Positions 36,705-46,346 of a stretch of 64,000 nucleotides of DNA are shown here, piece by piece. The notes beneath the pieces were generated by a model, which had not been told where the DNA came from, ran no database searches, and saw nothing but the letters and a program-made list of their open reading frames with translations. Origin of the DNA: Methylomagnum ishizawai (GTDB lineage Bacteria; Pseudomonadota; Gammaproteobacteria; Methylococcales; Methylomonadaceae); the NCBI GenBank assembly GCA_945861705.1, contig CAMAVM010000010.1, positions 1 through 64,000 on the forward strand, read 5' to 3'. The position numbers were made by a program, and so were the translations under genes. How positions within the stretch are numbered: the stretch's first letter is position 1; each line of letters begins with the position of its first letter.

Positions 36705-36910
36705 TATCTGCTCCAGAAAGTTAAACGTTATTTAAACTAAAGGCACAACATTAAAGGTGCTAACCCTTAAAAAGTTGAGCCTAGTCTAATCCTTAGTCAA
36801 TGAACGTAGGCTTAATGTGCTGGTCGGGTTTTGGTGCGTGTTTACTAGCAAGGTACAGTCGTACAGGTTACGATAAAGCTTATACAAACTTAGATGCTTC
36901 TGGAGGGCTT

Positions 36911-37300
36911 ATGGTTAGTCCTATATACGCAGGAATATTGGCTTTATTGATCGTTTACTTATCTCTAAACGTCATAAAATTACGCCGTGCCAACAAAGTT
37001 ATATTAGGCGATGGTGGGGTAGCACAACTTCAAAATGCGATCAGGGCGCAAGGTAATGCAACTGAATACATTCCGATAACCTTGATATTACTGATACTTC
37101 TGGAATTCAGCGGCGCGAATGTCTGGTTTGTGCATATCGGTGGTATTGCCATCATTGTGGGTCGATTGGCACATGCAAAGGGTTTGCTGTCTGAAAACCT
37201 TCGTTACCGAGTGCTTGGGATGCAAGTTACCTTTTTTACGATAATCGGATTGGCAACAACTAATATTTTCTACGCTTTGTATAAAATGTTTAGCGCGTAG
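36911..37300 (+). CDS. MAPEG-family membrane protein
   Basis: From the ATG at 36911 the product is 129 aa, the usual MAPEG length, with four hydrophobic helices and the family segment LQNAIRAQGNATEYIPITLI. GGAGG lies 6 nt upstream of this ATG; the longer frame to 36800 lacks such a site. Bacterial MAPEG proteins are linked to glutathione-dependent peroxidase or transferase activity, but most are untested. Confidence 0.88.
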   Translation: MVSPIYAGILALLIVYLSLNVIKLRRANKVILGDGGVAQLQNAIRAQGNATEYIPITLILLILLEFSGANVWFVHIGGIAIIVGRLAHAKGLLSENLRYRVLGMQVTFFTIIGLATTNIFYALYKMFSA

Positions 37301-37371
37301 CCGTGTTGAGGTTGCTAGCCGAGACGGTTTCTGAGCAATTTACTCAAAACAAGAATTTTTGCACATTAGCC

Positions 37372-38799
37372 TTACTCGATAGCAGCTTGTGATTTTTTAA
37401 TCATCGCCGTTGTTGATTGTCCTTCCACAAAGGACAGGATTTTTACCTCGCCACCTGCCTTGATAACGCAATCGCCACCTGCTACTTGCTCTGGCTGGTA
37501 ATCACCGCCTTTAACGATGACATCCGGTAATACGCTACAGTACAGACGCACGGGTGTGTCTTCGGTAAATGGCACAACCCAGTCTACGCAGGACAATGCG
37601 GCTAAAACTGTCATTCGTGCCTGTAAGCTATTGATGGGTCTGGATTCGCCTTTGAGTTTTTTAACAGATTCGTCCGAATTTACCGCCACACACAAGCGAT
37701 CACCCAACGCTTTGGCCTGTTCTAAATAAGTTACATGGCCGACATGCAACAAATCAAAGCAACCGTTAGTCATAATGATCTTCTCGCCATTGGCTTTCGC
37801 TGTGGCAATAAGAGCTATCAATTCCGCTTCTGAAACCACGCCATATTGCGAATCTTTGTCGCCGTGCATGGCACGAGTAAGCTCGGCAATAGAAACAGTT
37901 GATGTGCCTAATTTGCCGACGACTATGCCACCAGCCAAATTCCCTAAGTACATGGCATCGTACCAATCCATGTCGATAGCGACACATGCTGCCAATACTG
38001 CGATGACGGTATCTCCAGCACCGGTAACATCAAATACATCTTTGGCTTGTGCAGATATAGAATGTACTTGGTCTTTCTGTAACATCGTCATACCCGCTTC
38101 GCCGCGAGTCACTAGCAGGTTTGGAATCTGATAGGTGTTGATGAGTTCACGACCTTTTGTCAGCAAATCTTCTTCATTATCACACCCACCCATGACGGCC
38201 TGGAATTCAGACCAATTAGGTGTAATAAGGTCTGCTTGAGCATAGCGTTGGTAATCTACGCCTTTGGGATCAACCAATACTTTTACCGATAGTTGTTTGG
38301 CTTGATGTATATGCTGCTGAACATGCGACAAAGTCCCCTTGCCGTAATCCGAGAAAACGACGACATCATTTTTGGGTAAATGTTGAGATAAGCGTGACAC
38401 CATCTCAGTCTGGATAAACTCGATAGGCGTTTCTTCGAAATCGACCCGAATCAATTGCTGATGCTGTGCCACAATGCGTAATTTGCAGATGCTACGAACT
38501 GCTTTTTCGACGATTAAATCGCAAATCACTCCCGCAGCTTCAAGTAACTGCTTAACGATTCGACCTTCTTCATCATCACCGACCACGCCTAATAAGGTCA
38601 CTTTACCGCCTAGTTTGGCGATATTGAGGGCAACATTAGCTGCTCCACCGACACGGTCTTCGATGGTTTTAACTTGCACCACAGGCACAGGTGCTTCGGG
38701 AGAAATCCGCGCTGCTTTGCCTGACCAATAGCGGTCAAGCATGACATCGCCGACTACCAAAACACGGGCTTTAGAAAAATCAGGTGTTGTTGCCAGCAC
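37372..38799 (-). CDS. hldE: Bifunctional heptose-7-phosphate kinase / heptose-1-phosphate adenylyltransferase
   Basis: Makes ADP-heptose precursor for the LPS inner core. The N-terminal ribokinase-like domain has VLVVGDVMLDRYWSG, RVGGAANVALN and DVTGAGDTVIAVLAA; the C-terminal nucleotidyltransferase domain has MTNGCFDLLHVGHVTYLEQA. I chose the GTG at 38799 because GGGAGG lies 6 nt before it, giving 475 aa like E. coli; an ATG at 38823 overlaps gmhA. The gmhA stop lies one base away. Confidence 0.96.
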   Translation of the reverse strand: MLATTPDFSKARVLVVGDVMLDRYWSGKAARISPEAPVPVVQVKTIEDRVGGAANVALNIAKLGGKVTLLGVVGDDEEGRIVKQLLEAAGVICDLIVEKAVRSICKLRIVAQHQQLIRVDFEETPIEFIQTEMVSRLSQHLPKNDVVVFSDYGKGTLSHVQQHIHQAKQLSVKVLVDPKGVDYQRYAQADLITPNWSEFQAVMGGCDNEEDLLTKGRELINTYQIPNLLVTRGEAGMTMLQKDQVHSISAQAKDVFDVTGAGDTVIAVLAACVAIDMDWYDAMYLGNLAGGIVVGKLGTSTVSIAELTRAMHGDKDSQYGVVSEAELIALIATAKANGEKIIMTNGCFDLLHVGHVTYLEQAKALGDRLCVAVNSDESVKKLKGESRPINSLQARMTVLAALSCVDWVVPFTEDTPVRLYCSVLPDVIVKGGDYQPEQVAGGDCVIKAGGEVKILSFVEGQSTTAMIKKSQAAIE

Positions 38800-38800
38800 C

Positions 38801-39370
38801 TTATGCCTCCCGACTGAATGCATCTTCTACAACCGCACACCACCAATGCCCGATTAGGATGTGGGCTTCTTGAATTCGCGCGGTTATGTTTGATGGGACT
38901 TTGATCGTCATGGTCGCCAATTGGCTTAGTTCGCTGCCTTCGCTTCCGGTCAAGCCAATAACAGCCATCCCCTTATTATTTGCGGCTTTTACGGCAGCAA
39001 TGACATTGCCGCTACGGCCAGATGTCGAAATGGCGATCAAGCAATCATTGGCATTACCCAGCGCTTCGACTTGACGAGAAAAAATAGAGTCAAAGTCGAA
39101 ATCGTTGGCAGCGGCGGTTAATATGGAAGTATCTGTCGTGAGTGCGATAGCGGCTAAGGCCTTACGTTTTTTTTCATAACGGACGACGAATTCCGCCGCG
39201 ATATGTTGGCAATCAGCCGCGCTACCACCATTACCGCAGAGCAGGATTTTTCCACCTTGTTTTAAAACGCTAATCAATAATGCACCAGCCACTTCAATTT
39301 CATCACTATTATTTGCAAGCTGTTCCAGCACGACTTGGTGCTGGGCAAGAACCGACAAAAATGTCTTCAC
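38801..39370 (-). CDS. gmhA: Phosphoheptose isomerase
   Basis: Converts sedoheptulose 7-phosphate to D-glycero-manno-heptose 7-phosphate, first step of ADP-heptose synthesis. The 189-aa SIS-domain protein has LLCGNGGSAADCQHIAAEFV (substrate and zinc site) and ISTSGRSGNVIAAVKAA. It directly precedes hldE, forming a two-step operon. The 137-bp spacer upstream shows no gene. Confidence 0.95.
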   Translation of the reverse strand: MKTFLSVLAQHQVVLEQLANNSDEIEVAGALLISVLKQGGKILLCGNGGSAADCQHIAAEFVVRYEKKRKALAAIALTTDTSILTAAANDFDFDSIFSRQVEALGNANDCLIAISTSGRSGNVIAAVKAANNKGMAVIGLTGSEGSELSQLATMTIKVPSNITARIQEAHILIGHWWCAVVEDAFSREA

Positions 39371-39507
39371 GCTGGATACCTTATGTTCATGACGGATTTT
39401 TACACTTGGATTTGGTAGCTATTAAAGCTTGTTGAAATTAATTCGATCTTCGTATTAATAGGATGCTTTCAAATATGAAAGCAGCGCTACTATCAGTTAT
39501 TCCAGGT

Positions 39508-40326
39508 TTATCGACTCATTAACTCGAAATAATCATCCATTAACGATTCCCCCCACTTTTCTTCGACTGAGATTAAATTATCTTTGTCAAAGAATGGTGG
39601 GTATTTCTTTTTGGAAGTCAGACGAATGTAATGATGAACAAACGTATCCAGACAAATATGCACCGGTTTTATATCGCCTATTTTTTCAGAACGTTTTAAA
39701 GTGCGGTAGTACAAATCATAATCGGCGGCTTGTAGACGTTCGTCCCACAAGCCTATTTTATCCAGCGCGGTACGTTTCATAACAACGGTGTTACCCACAA
39801 AACCTTGGCGCACTTTACCCTCAAACTTGTGATGACGTTGTTCACAAAATAACACCCAATTTTTATACATAAGCCTATGCGCGAGTTGTAAGAAAAACTT
39901 TGATTGCCCCAAGATTGAGGTAATAAGCTTCACTTTGTTCCAACGCCGCCGTAATTTTCTCGTTTCAACTTTTGTTTCAAGTTGTTCTACACCACAAGAA
40001 GTAGCAACTTCTAAGCCATTAAAGTCCATGCTATCCATCATGTGTTTATCCCAATTGGGAGAAACAATGATGTCATTGTTTAAAAAAGCCAGCCAACCAT
40101 ACTGTGCTACTTCTATTCCGCGATTTTGACAAAATGGATAAGAATAATTGGCTGCATTTCGGATAACTGTTGCGCCAACGGATTCAAAAAACTCGACGCT
40201 GCCATCATCGGAACCATTATCAACAATAATCAATTCAAATTTGTTGTGCGTGTATTTAGTCAAATTTTCCCAATACAATTCATTCATACATTTCTGATTG
40301 TAAATGGCAGTGATAATACTCAGCAC
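39508..40326 (-). CDS. Family 2 glycosyltransferase
   Basis: The 272-aa product begins LSIITAIYNQKCM and has FELIIVDNGSDDGSVEFF and WLAFLNNDIIVSPNWD, the GT-A nucleotide-sugar site with an NND motif in place of DxD. A later conserved stretch is FVGNTVVMKRTALDKIG...WDERLQAADYDLYYR. GTG start at 40326 with AGGAG 6 nt upstream. It lies among LPS core genes, so it probably adds a core or O-antigen sugar. Confidence 0.88.
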   Translation of the reverse strand: MLSIITAIYNQKCMNELYWENLTKYTHNKFELIIVDNGSDDGSVEFFESVGATVIRNAANYSYPFCQNRGIEVAQYGWLAFLNNDIIVSPNWDKHMMDSMDFNGLEVATSCGVEQLETKVETRKLRRRWNKVKLITSILGQSKFFLQLAHRLMYKNWVLFCEQRHHKFEGKVRQGFVGNTVVMKRTALDKIGLWDERLQAADYDLYYRTLKRSEKIGDIKPVHICLDTFVHHYIRLTSKKKYPPFFDKDNLISVEEKWGESLMDDYFELMSR

Positions 40327-40431
40327 GGTTTACTCCTAACAAGCCTTGGTGTTTTTCATTATAAGCACATCATCGAACCGTCGAACGATGCTGTTCAATT
40401 TGACTTACTTCGACTACAGACAACAATACGT

Positions 40432-42246
40432 TCACATTAATTCCTTTGGTTCATGCGGGTTATATACATAGCTCTGAATGACATCAACAGTTTTGCGGGC
40501 ATGGTCAGTATCCTGCTGAAATTGAATATGGTGCAATCGCGCATACGCGCCATTTTTTGCTATCAATTCCTTATGCGTTCCTCTTTCCACAATCCGTCCA
40601 TGTTCCATGACCAGAATAAGGTCGGCTTTTTCAATCGTCGATAGCCTGTGGGCAATAACTAGAGTCGTCCGATTGCTCATCACCTTTTGCAGGGCTTTTT
40701 GGATGTATCGCTCCGATGCGGTATCTAATGCTGATGTAGCCTCATCGAGTATAAGAACCGGTGCATCTTTAAGCAACGCCCTTGCCAAAGCAAGGCGTTG
40801 CCGCTGTCCGCCCGACAACTTCACGCCATTTTCGCCAATTTCCGTGTTCAGCTCGTGTTCCATCTTGCTGATAAATTCCATGGCGTACGCATCAGTGGCT
40901 GCGGCAATAATTTGTGTACGACTGGCATTAGCTAATGCGCCATAAGCGATATTATTGGCTATCGTATCATTGAACAGGGTGACATTCTGGGTAACCAGCG
41001 CCAACTGTTTCCTCAAATTTACCAATTGGTAGGTATTGATTTCAACACCATCCAACAGAATTTCACCTACTTCATGTTGATAAAAACGCGACACCAAATT
41101 CACCAGCGTACTTTTCCCACCCCCAGAAGACCCGACCAGCGCGATGGTTTGCCCGGGTTCAGCCTTGAAACTAATATCAATAAGTGCAGATTCTTTTGCC
41201 CCTACATAATTAAAAGACAGGTTTTTGAATTCCAACGCGCCCTTAGCCTTTTGGACTTGATAACTGCCTTCATCAACTTCACCTGGCACATCCAAAATCT
41301 CAAATATCGTTTGAGCCGCCGCGATACCTTTCTGAATATCGCTGTTGGCATCACTCAATTGCCTTATTGGCCGTTGCAATAGTATGGCTGCCATCAGATA
41401 TGCGATAAATTCACCGACACTGGCTTGTTTCATGAAGATCAGTGCCATATACATCAAAAAAGAGAGTGCTATGGCAATTATAAATTGCATGATAGGGTTG
41501 TGTATCGCTGTGGTGGTGGCGAGTTTTAACGATTGCCGCCGATTATATAAGCTGCTTTCCAAAAACCGCCGGCGTTCATATTCCTCGCCGCCATAGCCGC
41601 GCACGATACGGTGTCCAGTAACCAGTTCTGACGTTATGTGAGTGATGTCACCAATAGAATCTTGTATTCTTCTGCTAATCATCCTGAGCCGTTTACTGAC
41701 GTACTTAACCAGCACGACGATAATGGGAGTAATAGCAACGAAAACGAGGGATAGCATCCAATTGGAATAGAACAGATAAATCAACAGCCCCACTACCGTC
41801 AAACCTTCCCTTACAAAAGTACGTATTGCGTCCGTACTTGCCTTGGTCATTTCACCGACATTATTGGTAATCCTGGAAATCAGGTAACCGCTATTATTAG
41901 CATCGAAGAAGGCGGTGGGCAGTTCTGTATATTTGTCGAATATCTCGCAGCGCAAGGCATGGACGACATTAGTCGAAACTTTTGCCAGAAAATAGTTGCC
42001 CAAATACGTACCAATACCTTGCACGACAAATACACCACTAAAAAACAAGGGCAAATAAAACATCCCTTCTCGTGTCTCAGTTTGTAAGGTATCAACAATA
42101 TGCCTAATGAGTACTACCAATGCGGACTGGGTGCCGGAATAGATGGAAAAACCCAAAATACTGATGGCAAAAAGACCACGGTAAGGTTTTACGTAGACCA
42201 ATAACCGTTTGTAAATTTGAATGCCTGCACTTGTTGATGTTTTCAT
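40432..42246 (-). CDS. msbA: Lipid A export ABC transporter MsbA
   Basis: Flips lipid A-core across the inner membrane. The 604-aa half transporter has six helices in the first 320 residues, then Walker A LVGSSGGGKSTLVNLV, signature LSGGQRQRLALARALL, Walker B VLILDEATSALD and the switch IAHRLSTIEKAD. It sits 2 bp from the O-antigen ligase-like gene upstream, in line with an LPS operon. Confidence 0.95.
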   Translation of the reverse strand: MKTSTSAGIQIYKRLLVYVKPYRGLFAISILGFSIYSGTQSALVVLIRHIVDTLQTETREGMFYLPLFFSGVFVVQGIGTYLGNYFLAKVSTNVVHALRCEIFDKYTELPTAFFDANNSGYLISRITNNVGEMTKASTDAIRTFVREGLTVVGLLIYLFYSNWMLSLVFVAITPIIVVLVKYVSKRLRMISRRIQDSIGDITHITSELVTGHRIVRGYGGEEYERRRFLESSLYNRRQSLKLATTTAIHNPIMQFIIAIALSFLMYMALIFMKQASVGEFIAYLMAAILLQRPIRQLSDANSDIQKGIAAAQTIFEILDVPGEVDEGSYQVQKAKGALEFKNLSFNYVGAKESALIDISFKAEPGQTIALVGSSGGGKSTLVNLVSRFYQHEVGEILLDGVEINTYQLVNLRKQLALVTQNVTLFNDTIANNIAYGALANASRTQIIAAATDAYAMEFISKMEHELNTEIGENGVKLSGGQRQRLALARALLKDAPVLILDEATSALDTASERYIQKALQKVMSNRTTLVIAHRLSTIEKADLILVMEHGRIVERGTHKELIAKNGAYARLHHIQFQQDTDHARKTVDVIQSYVYNPHEPKELM

Positions 42247-42248
42247 TG

Positions 42249-43448
42249 TTACACAAGTTTACTGCGCGAAATATTAGGCGCAAAGCACAGCGCTATCATC
42301 ACAGCAAACCAATGTCCCTCCGTGTGATCGAGAAATGGACTATTAAATAAACTGGTAATGATTAACGTAAGTAAAAGCCCCTGCGCCAGCCATTTTTCTG
42401 AATCAGGTAATGTTTTGGAACAGTAATACTGACTGAAAAGAAATCCTGAATACACAAGAAAACCCAACAAACCGAACTGAACGGCTATCAACAAAAACTC
42501 GTTATGGGGATTTTTTATATTATCGAGGTGAGCCCCCGTTACTCGCTGGTATTCTTGAGAAAAACTGCCAGTGCCATGACCCAGCCAAGGTTTTTCGGTA
42601 ACCAGTTTCAGGGAGTTTTCCCAGAATTTGTACCTTAAACCCATAGAAGTTGGCCTTTTTTCAGGCTTATGATTGATATAAGCCCGTGTATTATCCAATC
42701 CTTCATGAATTCGGATTGATTTATCTAAATAACTAAAATACAGTGCCAAAAGAACAATCAGTAAGCTCATTGAAACCAGCAGCCCTTTTTTGCCAAAACG
42801 CTGAACAGCTAAAAGGGGTGCCAAAACCATAAAAACTAGCTGCCCGGTGCGCCCATCAACGAGAAAGAAAAGATTGTAAATTCCAAATAGTAATAATGCT
42901 AAATACCATTTGGTATGCTTATTATTATCAAATGCCTTGTGTGCACAAAAAAACATAAAAAAAGCGATGAAAATGCTGTGGGTGATGCGACTTTTAAGGG
43001 TAAAGGTCTTATGCCTGAACATATCCATAATACCAAAATCCATCAAGTAAGAACCCAATAGCGTCAGCACTGATGCAAGGATGAAAGCTTTCCAAGCCCA
43101 AAGTCGATAACGTTCATTGGTGAAAAAACAGGAGAGTAAGGGAATAAAAAACAACTCTCGATATTTTCTGAGCATAGAAAATGCCTCCTCACTGGGAACA
43201 TCCCCATAACTAAAGCCCAGGATAAAACATAGATACAATAGCAACGCCCATGTTGCAACCGAAGAATCCTTAAAGACGGCGGGTAACTTTTGGAATTGAA
43301 AGGTAAGCAGCCACAATAAGCCCATTACCACAGAGATAATGATTGCTAAAGCGGTCGATAGATAAATTGATATGATAAATAGTGCGGTTATGAACACACC
43401 GTAACCTAGCAAATTCTGCTGTATTAGCTTGATAGTGTGCTGACTCAT
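42249..43448 (-). CDS. O-antigen ligase family protein
   Basis: About 399 aa from the ATG at 43448 (a TTG at 43478 adds ten residues). About ten hydrophobic helices surround a periplasmic loop containing GLRYKFWENSLKLVTEKPWLGHGTGSF and KNPHNEFLLIAVQFGLLG, the Wzy_C/WaaL pattern with the conserved Arg and His. It probably joins polysaccharide to lipid A-core or polymerises it. It precedes msbA. Confidence 0.88.
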   Translation of the reverse strand: MSQHTIKLIQQNLLGYGVFITALFIISIYLSTALAIIISVVMGLLWLLTFQFQKLPAVFKDSSVATWALLLYLCFILGFSYGDVPSEEAFSMLRKYRELFFIPLLSCFFTNERYRLWAWKAFILASVLTLLGSYLMDFGIMDMFRHKTFTLKSRITHSIFIAFFMFFCAHKAFDNNKHTKWYLALLLFGIYNLFFLVDGRTGQLVFMVLAPLLAVQRFGKKGLLVSMSLLIVLLALYFSYLDKSIRIHEGLDNTRAYINHKPEKRPTSMGLRYKFWENSLKLVTEKPWLGHGTGSFSQEYQRVTGAHLDNIKNPHNEFLLIAVQFGLLGFLVYSGFLFSQYYCSKTLPDSEKWLAQGLLLTLIITSLFNSPFLDHTEGHWFAVMIALCFAPNISRSKLV

Positions 43449-43556
43449 ATCGATGTTGTGTAAAGTTTGTTGATGCAAATGATTTTCCCATTCAAAGCAT
43501 TTCGTAGCGAAGTAAACTTGCGCTGAGATGCCTTATTGTAATTGATGTGTGGATTA

Positions 43557-44321
43557 TCAATCAGGATGCGTTAGTGCGGCATTCTGGCGCATTTCTATAA
43601 CCTGGGCATATTTTAGATAAGACCGTAATGCACCAAGCAACGAGGCATTCAAGCCATCAAGCCCATAGATGAAGCCTCTTTTCAGGAAGTAATATTTCAC
43701 AAAGGAAGCAGTCCCATGAATAACCGGATCCCAGGTACTGATTTTTCGATTGCTCTCAACAAGCACTTTTGCATCCCTTTTGCTGTATTTTGCTGTCCGC
43801 ATGAGATAGTCGCTCAAGTCCTTGAAAGAATAATGGATAATATTGCCTTCCATTCTCAGGTAGTTGTTTGTTGTCAATGAGGTATGCCCAATCATCGGCG
43901 AAAAACGGCAACGATCTTTATGGTATAGCCTAATCATATAATCGGGATACCAAACTTTCTGCCACCGTGTACCGATATAATTTTTTCTTCGGAAAGCATA
44001 AGCGTCATAAGCTGTTTCAGCATAATTAATATCCTGAATTTCCTTAATCATTTGCTCGTCTAAGTACTCGTCGGCATCCAAATGCAAAATCCAATCGTTT
44101 TTGGCGAATTGCACACCAAAATCTTTCTGCAAACCATCACCTAGATAACTCTGTTCAACAACCTGTGCGCCTAAGCTTTTTGCAATCTCTCTTGTCTTGT
44201 CCGTGCTAAGGCTGTCAACAACGATTATTTCATCCGCTACCTGCCATGCAGATTCAATACAATCCTTGATACGCTCTTCTTCATTTAAGGTAATGATGGT
44301 GACTGTTATTTTTTGGTTCAT
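43557..44321 (-). CDS. LPS core glycosyltransferase, WaaE/LgtF-like (family 2)
   Basis: The 254-aa product begins VTVIITLNEEERIKDCIESA-like (seen as VTIITLNEEERIKDCIESAW), has DEIIVVDSLSTDKTREIAKS and WILHLDADEYLD with the DxD metal site, then FRRKNYIGTRWQKVWYPDYMIRLY, typical of beta-1,4-glucosyltransferases acting on inner-core heptose. First gene of the group running to msbA. Confidence 0.88.
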   Translation of the reverse strand: MNQKITVTIITLNEEERIKDCIESAWQVADEIIVVDSLSTDKTREIAKSLGAQVVEQSYLGDGLQKDFGVQFAKNDWILHLDADEYLDEQMIKEIQDINYAETAYDAYAFRRKNYIGTRWQKVWYPDYMIRLYHKDRCRFSPMIGHTSLTTNNYLRMEGNIIHYSFKDLSDYLMRTAKYSKRDAKVLVESNRKISTWDPVIHGTASFVKYYFLKRGFIYGLDGLNASLLGALRSYLKYAQVIEMRQNAALTHPD

Positions 44322-44478
44322 TGGCTTTCAAAGAAACACCTTAGCTGCTAACTTTTTGGAAAATAATATAATTTTCATAGCTTCTATGAGCCATTGACAA
44401 TTTGAATGCTGGCTTTTTAGCAAAAATATAAGCTAAGAGTTACGGCTATGTTTGTTCTGAAATTTGAATGTTCGCGTT

Positions 44479-44904
44479 TTAAACAGTCGCAGAATTCAAC
44501 CACAGGTCGTGTTTATTGCACATACTGAGGGCGTATATAGCACCGCTGTAATTTTCCAAAGTGAATGTTGATATTGCGGCTTTATCCTTGTCTGGATTGA
44601 ACAGGTGTTCGTCTAAAAATTTATAGTTTTGGTCTAACAAGACATGTTTGACGATGTAATGTTCGTAGCTTTTCATTTCGTGCGAGGTGACGACTTTTAT
44701 GGTTATGTTGCTACCGGCTTTTTCTATGCCGATGCTGGGTAAATGTCCGGCAACCTTATCTTTCCAGCGGCCTGGCGATTCTTTGGTGTAATAAATATCG
44801 CTTACTGGCGGTAGTTTTACGTTTTTTGCTAAAGCCAATGTCGGTGTAATGAGGGTTGTACCTAAGCCGACTGCACTCAATCTGATAAAATCACGACGTT
44901 CCAT
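44479..44904 (-). CDS. Tat-exported desulfoferrodoxin / superoxide reductase-like protein
   Basis: The 141-aa product starts MERRDFIRLSAVGLGTTLIT, a twin-arginine signal, with AGAGGAAAT before the ATG. The mature part carries all iron ligands expected of the superoxide reductase centre: GHLPSI (His), SHEMKSYEHYI (two His) and CNKHDLW (Cys and His). The N-terminal rubredoxin-like Dx domain is absent, as in neelaredoxin-type enzymes. The position of a Lys/Glu-bearing EKHxP motif is altered to AGHLP. It may detoxify superoxide in the periplasm or have been adapted to another role. Confidence 0.82.
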   Translation of the reverse strand: MERRDFIRLSAVGLGTTLITPTLALAKNVKLPPVSDIYYTKESPGRWKDKVAGHLPSIGIEKAGSNITIKVVTSHEMKSYEHYIVKHVLLDQNYKFLDEHLFNPDKDKAAISTFTLENYSGAIYALSMCNKHDLWLNSATV

Positions 44905-44999
44905 AGCATTTCCTCTTGGTTGATGATCCCCATCTCGTTAGTAGAGAAGGATTATTGCCCTGCCGCTAATTTTAACCCAGTTAACGGCATTGTTCGCGT

Positions 45000-45785
45000 T
45001 TATTCGCTCCCCGCACTTTGATAGGCATTTTTTCGGGTTTTCAGGGATTTTAGCCATTCACGGACATTCTTTAAGCCATTCATGACTGGCGCGGCTCCAC
45101 CAATCGCAACAGCATCCACTAAGCAGTACCAAGCTGCCACGCCGCTGGGCGGATTGCCTTGCGTCCAACCCAACACCGGATCAATCGCAGCCCATTTCCA
45201 GGTGCCAACGGCTGTTCCGATAAGCTCTAGCCATGTGGTGATGAAGAAAGCAGCAAGGTACACCATCGGTGAACGACCTTTAAACAGGTAGACCAAAAAC
45301 ACGCAAAACAGCATGACACCAACGGCATCGCCCTGATCTGGAATGCCGCTAATCCCCCACAATGACCACGCCCCGCAGACTGTGACTACAAACTGGGTGA
45401 TTTCCCGTGCATATCGTAGGAATAATCCTGACCGCGCCAAGGCGACGGCGGTTAAATAAACCATGCCGTGTCCGGGAGGTACGTAAGCGGGGACATTATG
45501 GAATCGGTAAGTGTAACCACCCATGAAGGGGGAGGCGAAATGTTCACCTATCGTGGCAAAAATCACCGCTATGCCGACTTGCACCCTGACATCAATGGGT
45601 TCGCCCAACAGTAAAGCTATAAGAAATACCCAGCCACAAACGCCTAACGCATTTTGTTTTTCTATCGCCGCATGTGCATCGCTCAACAAACAAATGGCTA
45701 CACACACAAAGGTGAACACTGCGATGAAATAATCCCGCCTGTTATGGGAATAGGCGACGTTTAGCGCTGGAAAATGGCGTAACAC
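45000..45785 (-). CDS. Hypothetical polytopic membrane protein
   Basis: The 261-aa product has about seven hydrophobic helices. A conserved-looking loop reads MGGYTYRFHNVPAYVPPGHG, followed by MVYLTAVALARSG, and another is WKWAAIDPVLGWTQGNPPSG. I recall similar proteins in unrelated bacteria but know no function. GTG start at 45785. It lies 64 bp after the YqaA gene. Confidence 0.7.
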   Translation of the reverse strand: MLRHFPALNVAYSHNRRDYFIAVFTFVCVAICLLSDAHAAIEKQNALGVCGWVFLIALLLGEPIDVRVQVGIAVIFATIGEHFASPFMGGYTYRFHNVPAYVPPGHGMVYLTAVALARSGLFLRYAREITQFVVTVCGAWSLWGISGIPDQGDAVGVMLFCVFLVYLFKGRSPMVYLAAFFITTWLELIGTAVGTWKWAAIDPVLGWTQGNPPSGVAAWYCLVDAVAIGGAAPVMNGLKNVREWLKSLKTRKNAYQSAGSE

Positions 45786-45849
45786 AATGATTAATAGTTA
45801 TAAATTAAAGTAAAAAGGCGTTACCAATGTCAGTTTTAATATTGTCAGA

Positions 45850-46260
45850 TCAAATAAACAACCAAGCAACGACTAAATATCGACAAAACTTGCCTAGCAT
45901 TATAATTAAAAATGCCGACAATAAAGGCAACTTTAACCAACCGCCAGCAAAACATAAGGCATCACCAACAATAGGTAGCCAGGAAAAAAACAACACCCAT
46001 ATTCCTTTTGACTTAACAGTAGCCAAGGCTTTTTGCTTATCAGCCGATAACAACGTTGCAAGTGGATATTTTTTTGCCGCCAACATGCCTAATCCCCACG
46101 TAGTCATTGCACCTAAGGTATTGCCAACAGTGGCAGCTACGAGCAGTTGATCTATGCGATATGTTCCTGTCGAAGCCATATAAGCCAAAACCGCTTCAGA
46201 TCCCCCAGGTGCAATAGTCGAAGAGATAAAGGCACTCAGAAACAACTCCCAAAGTCCCAT
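45850..46260 (-). CDS. YqaA-family (DedA/SNARE-like) membrane protein
   Basis: The 136-aa product has the small DedA-related fold: GLWELFLSAFISSTIAPGGSEAVLAYM at the N terminus, TVGNTLGAMTTWGLG in the middle and FFSWLPIVGDALCFAGGWLKL near the end. Members may take part in lipid or polyamine transport; this one is unassigned. It starts after a terminator hairpin. Confidence 0.85.
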   Translation of the reverse strand: MGLWELFLSAFISSTIAPGGSEAVLAYMASTGTYRIDQLLVAATVGNTLGAMTTWGLGMLAAKKYPLATLLSADKQKALATVKSKGIWVLFFSWLPIVGDALCFAGGWLKLPLLSAFLIIMLGKFCRYLVVAWLFI

Positions 46261-46296
46261 GATTATTAATGGCTCTCAGTTACCAAAAAAGGTTAC

Positions 46297-46337
46297 CCAA
46301 AAAAAGCCCCGCAAGGCTGTTGCAGGGCTTTTTGTGC
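46297..46337 (-). terminator. Terminator of the cupredoxin gene
   Basis: AAAAAGCCC and GGGCTTTTT enclose a short GC-rich loop (CGCAAGGCTGTTGCA). A-rich on one side and T-rich on the other, so it can work in both directions. It lies 10 bp after the cupredoxin stop, on the minus strand. Confidence 0.8.
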
Positions 46338-46346
46338 CGATCATGT

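Noticed and set aside
45827-46150. Plus ORF of 107 aa opposite the YqaA gene
   Set aside because: Antisense shadow; the minus frame encodes a recognisable membrane family.
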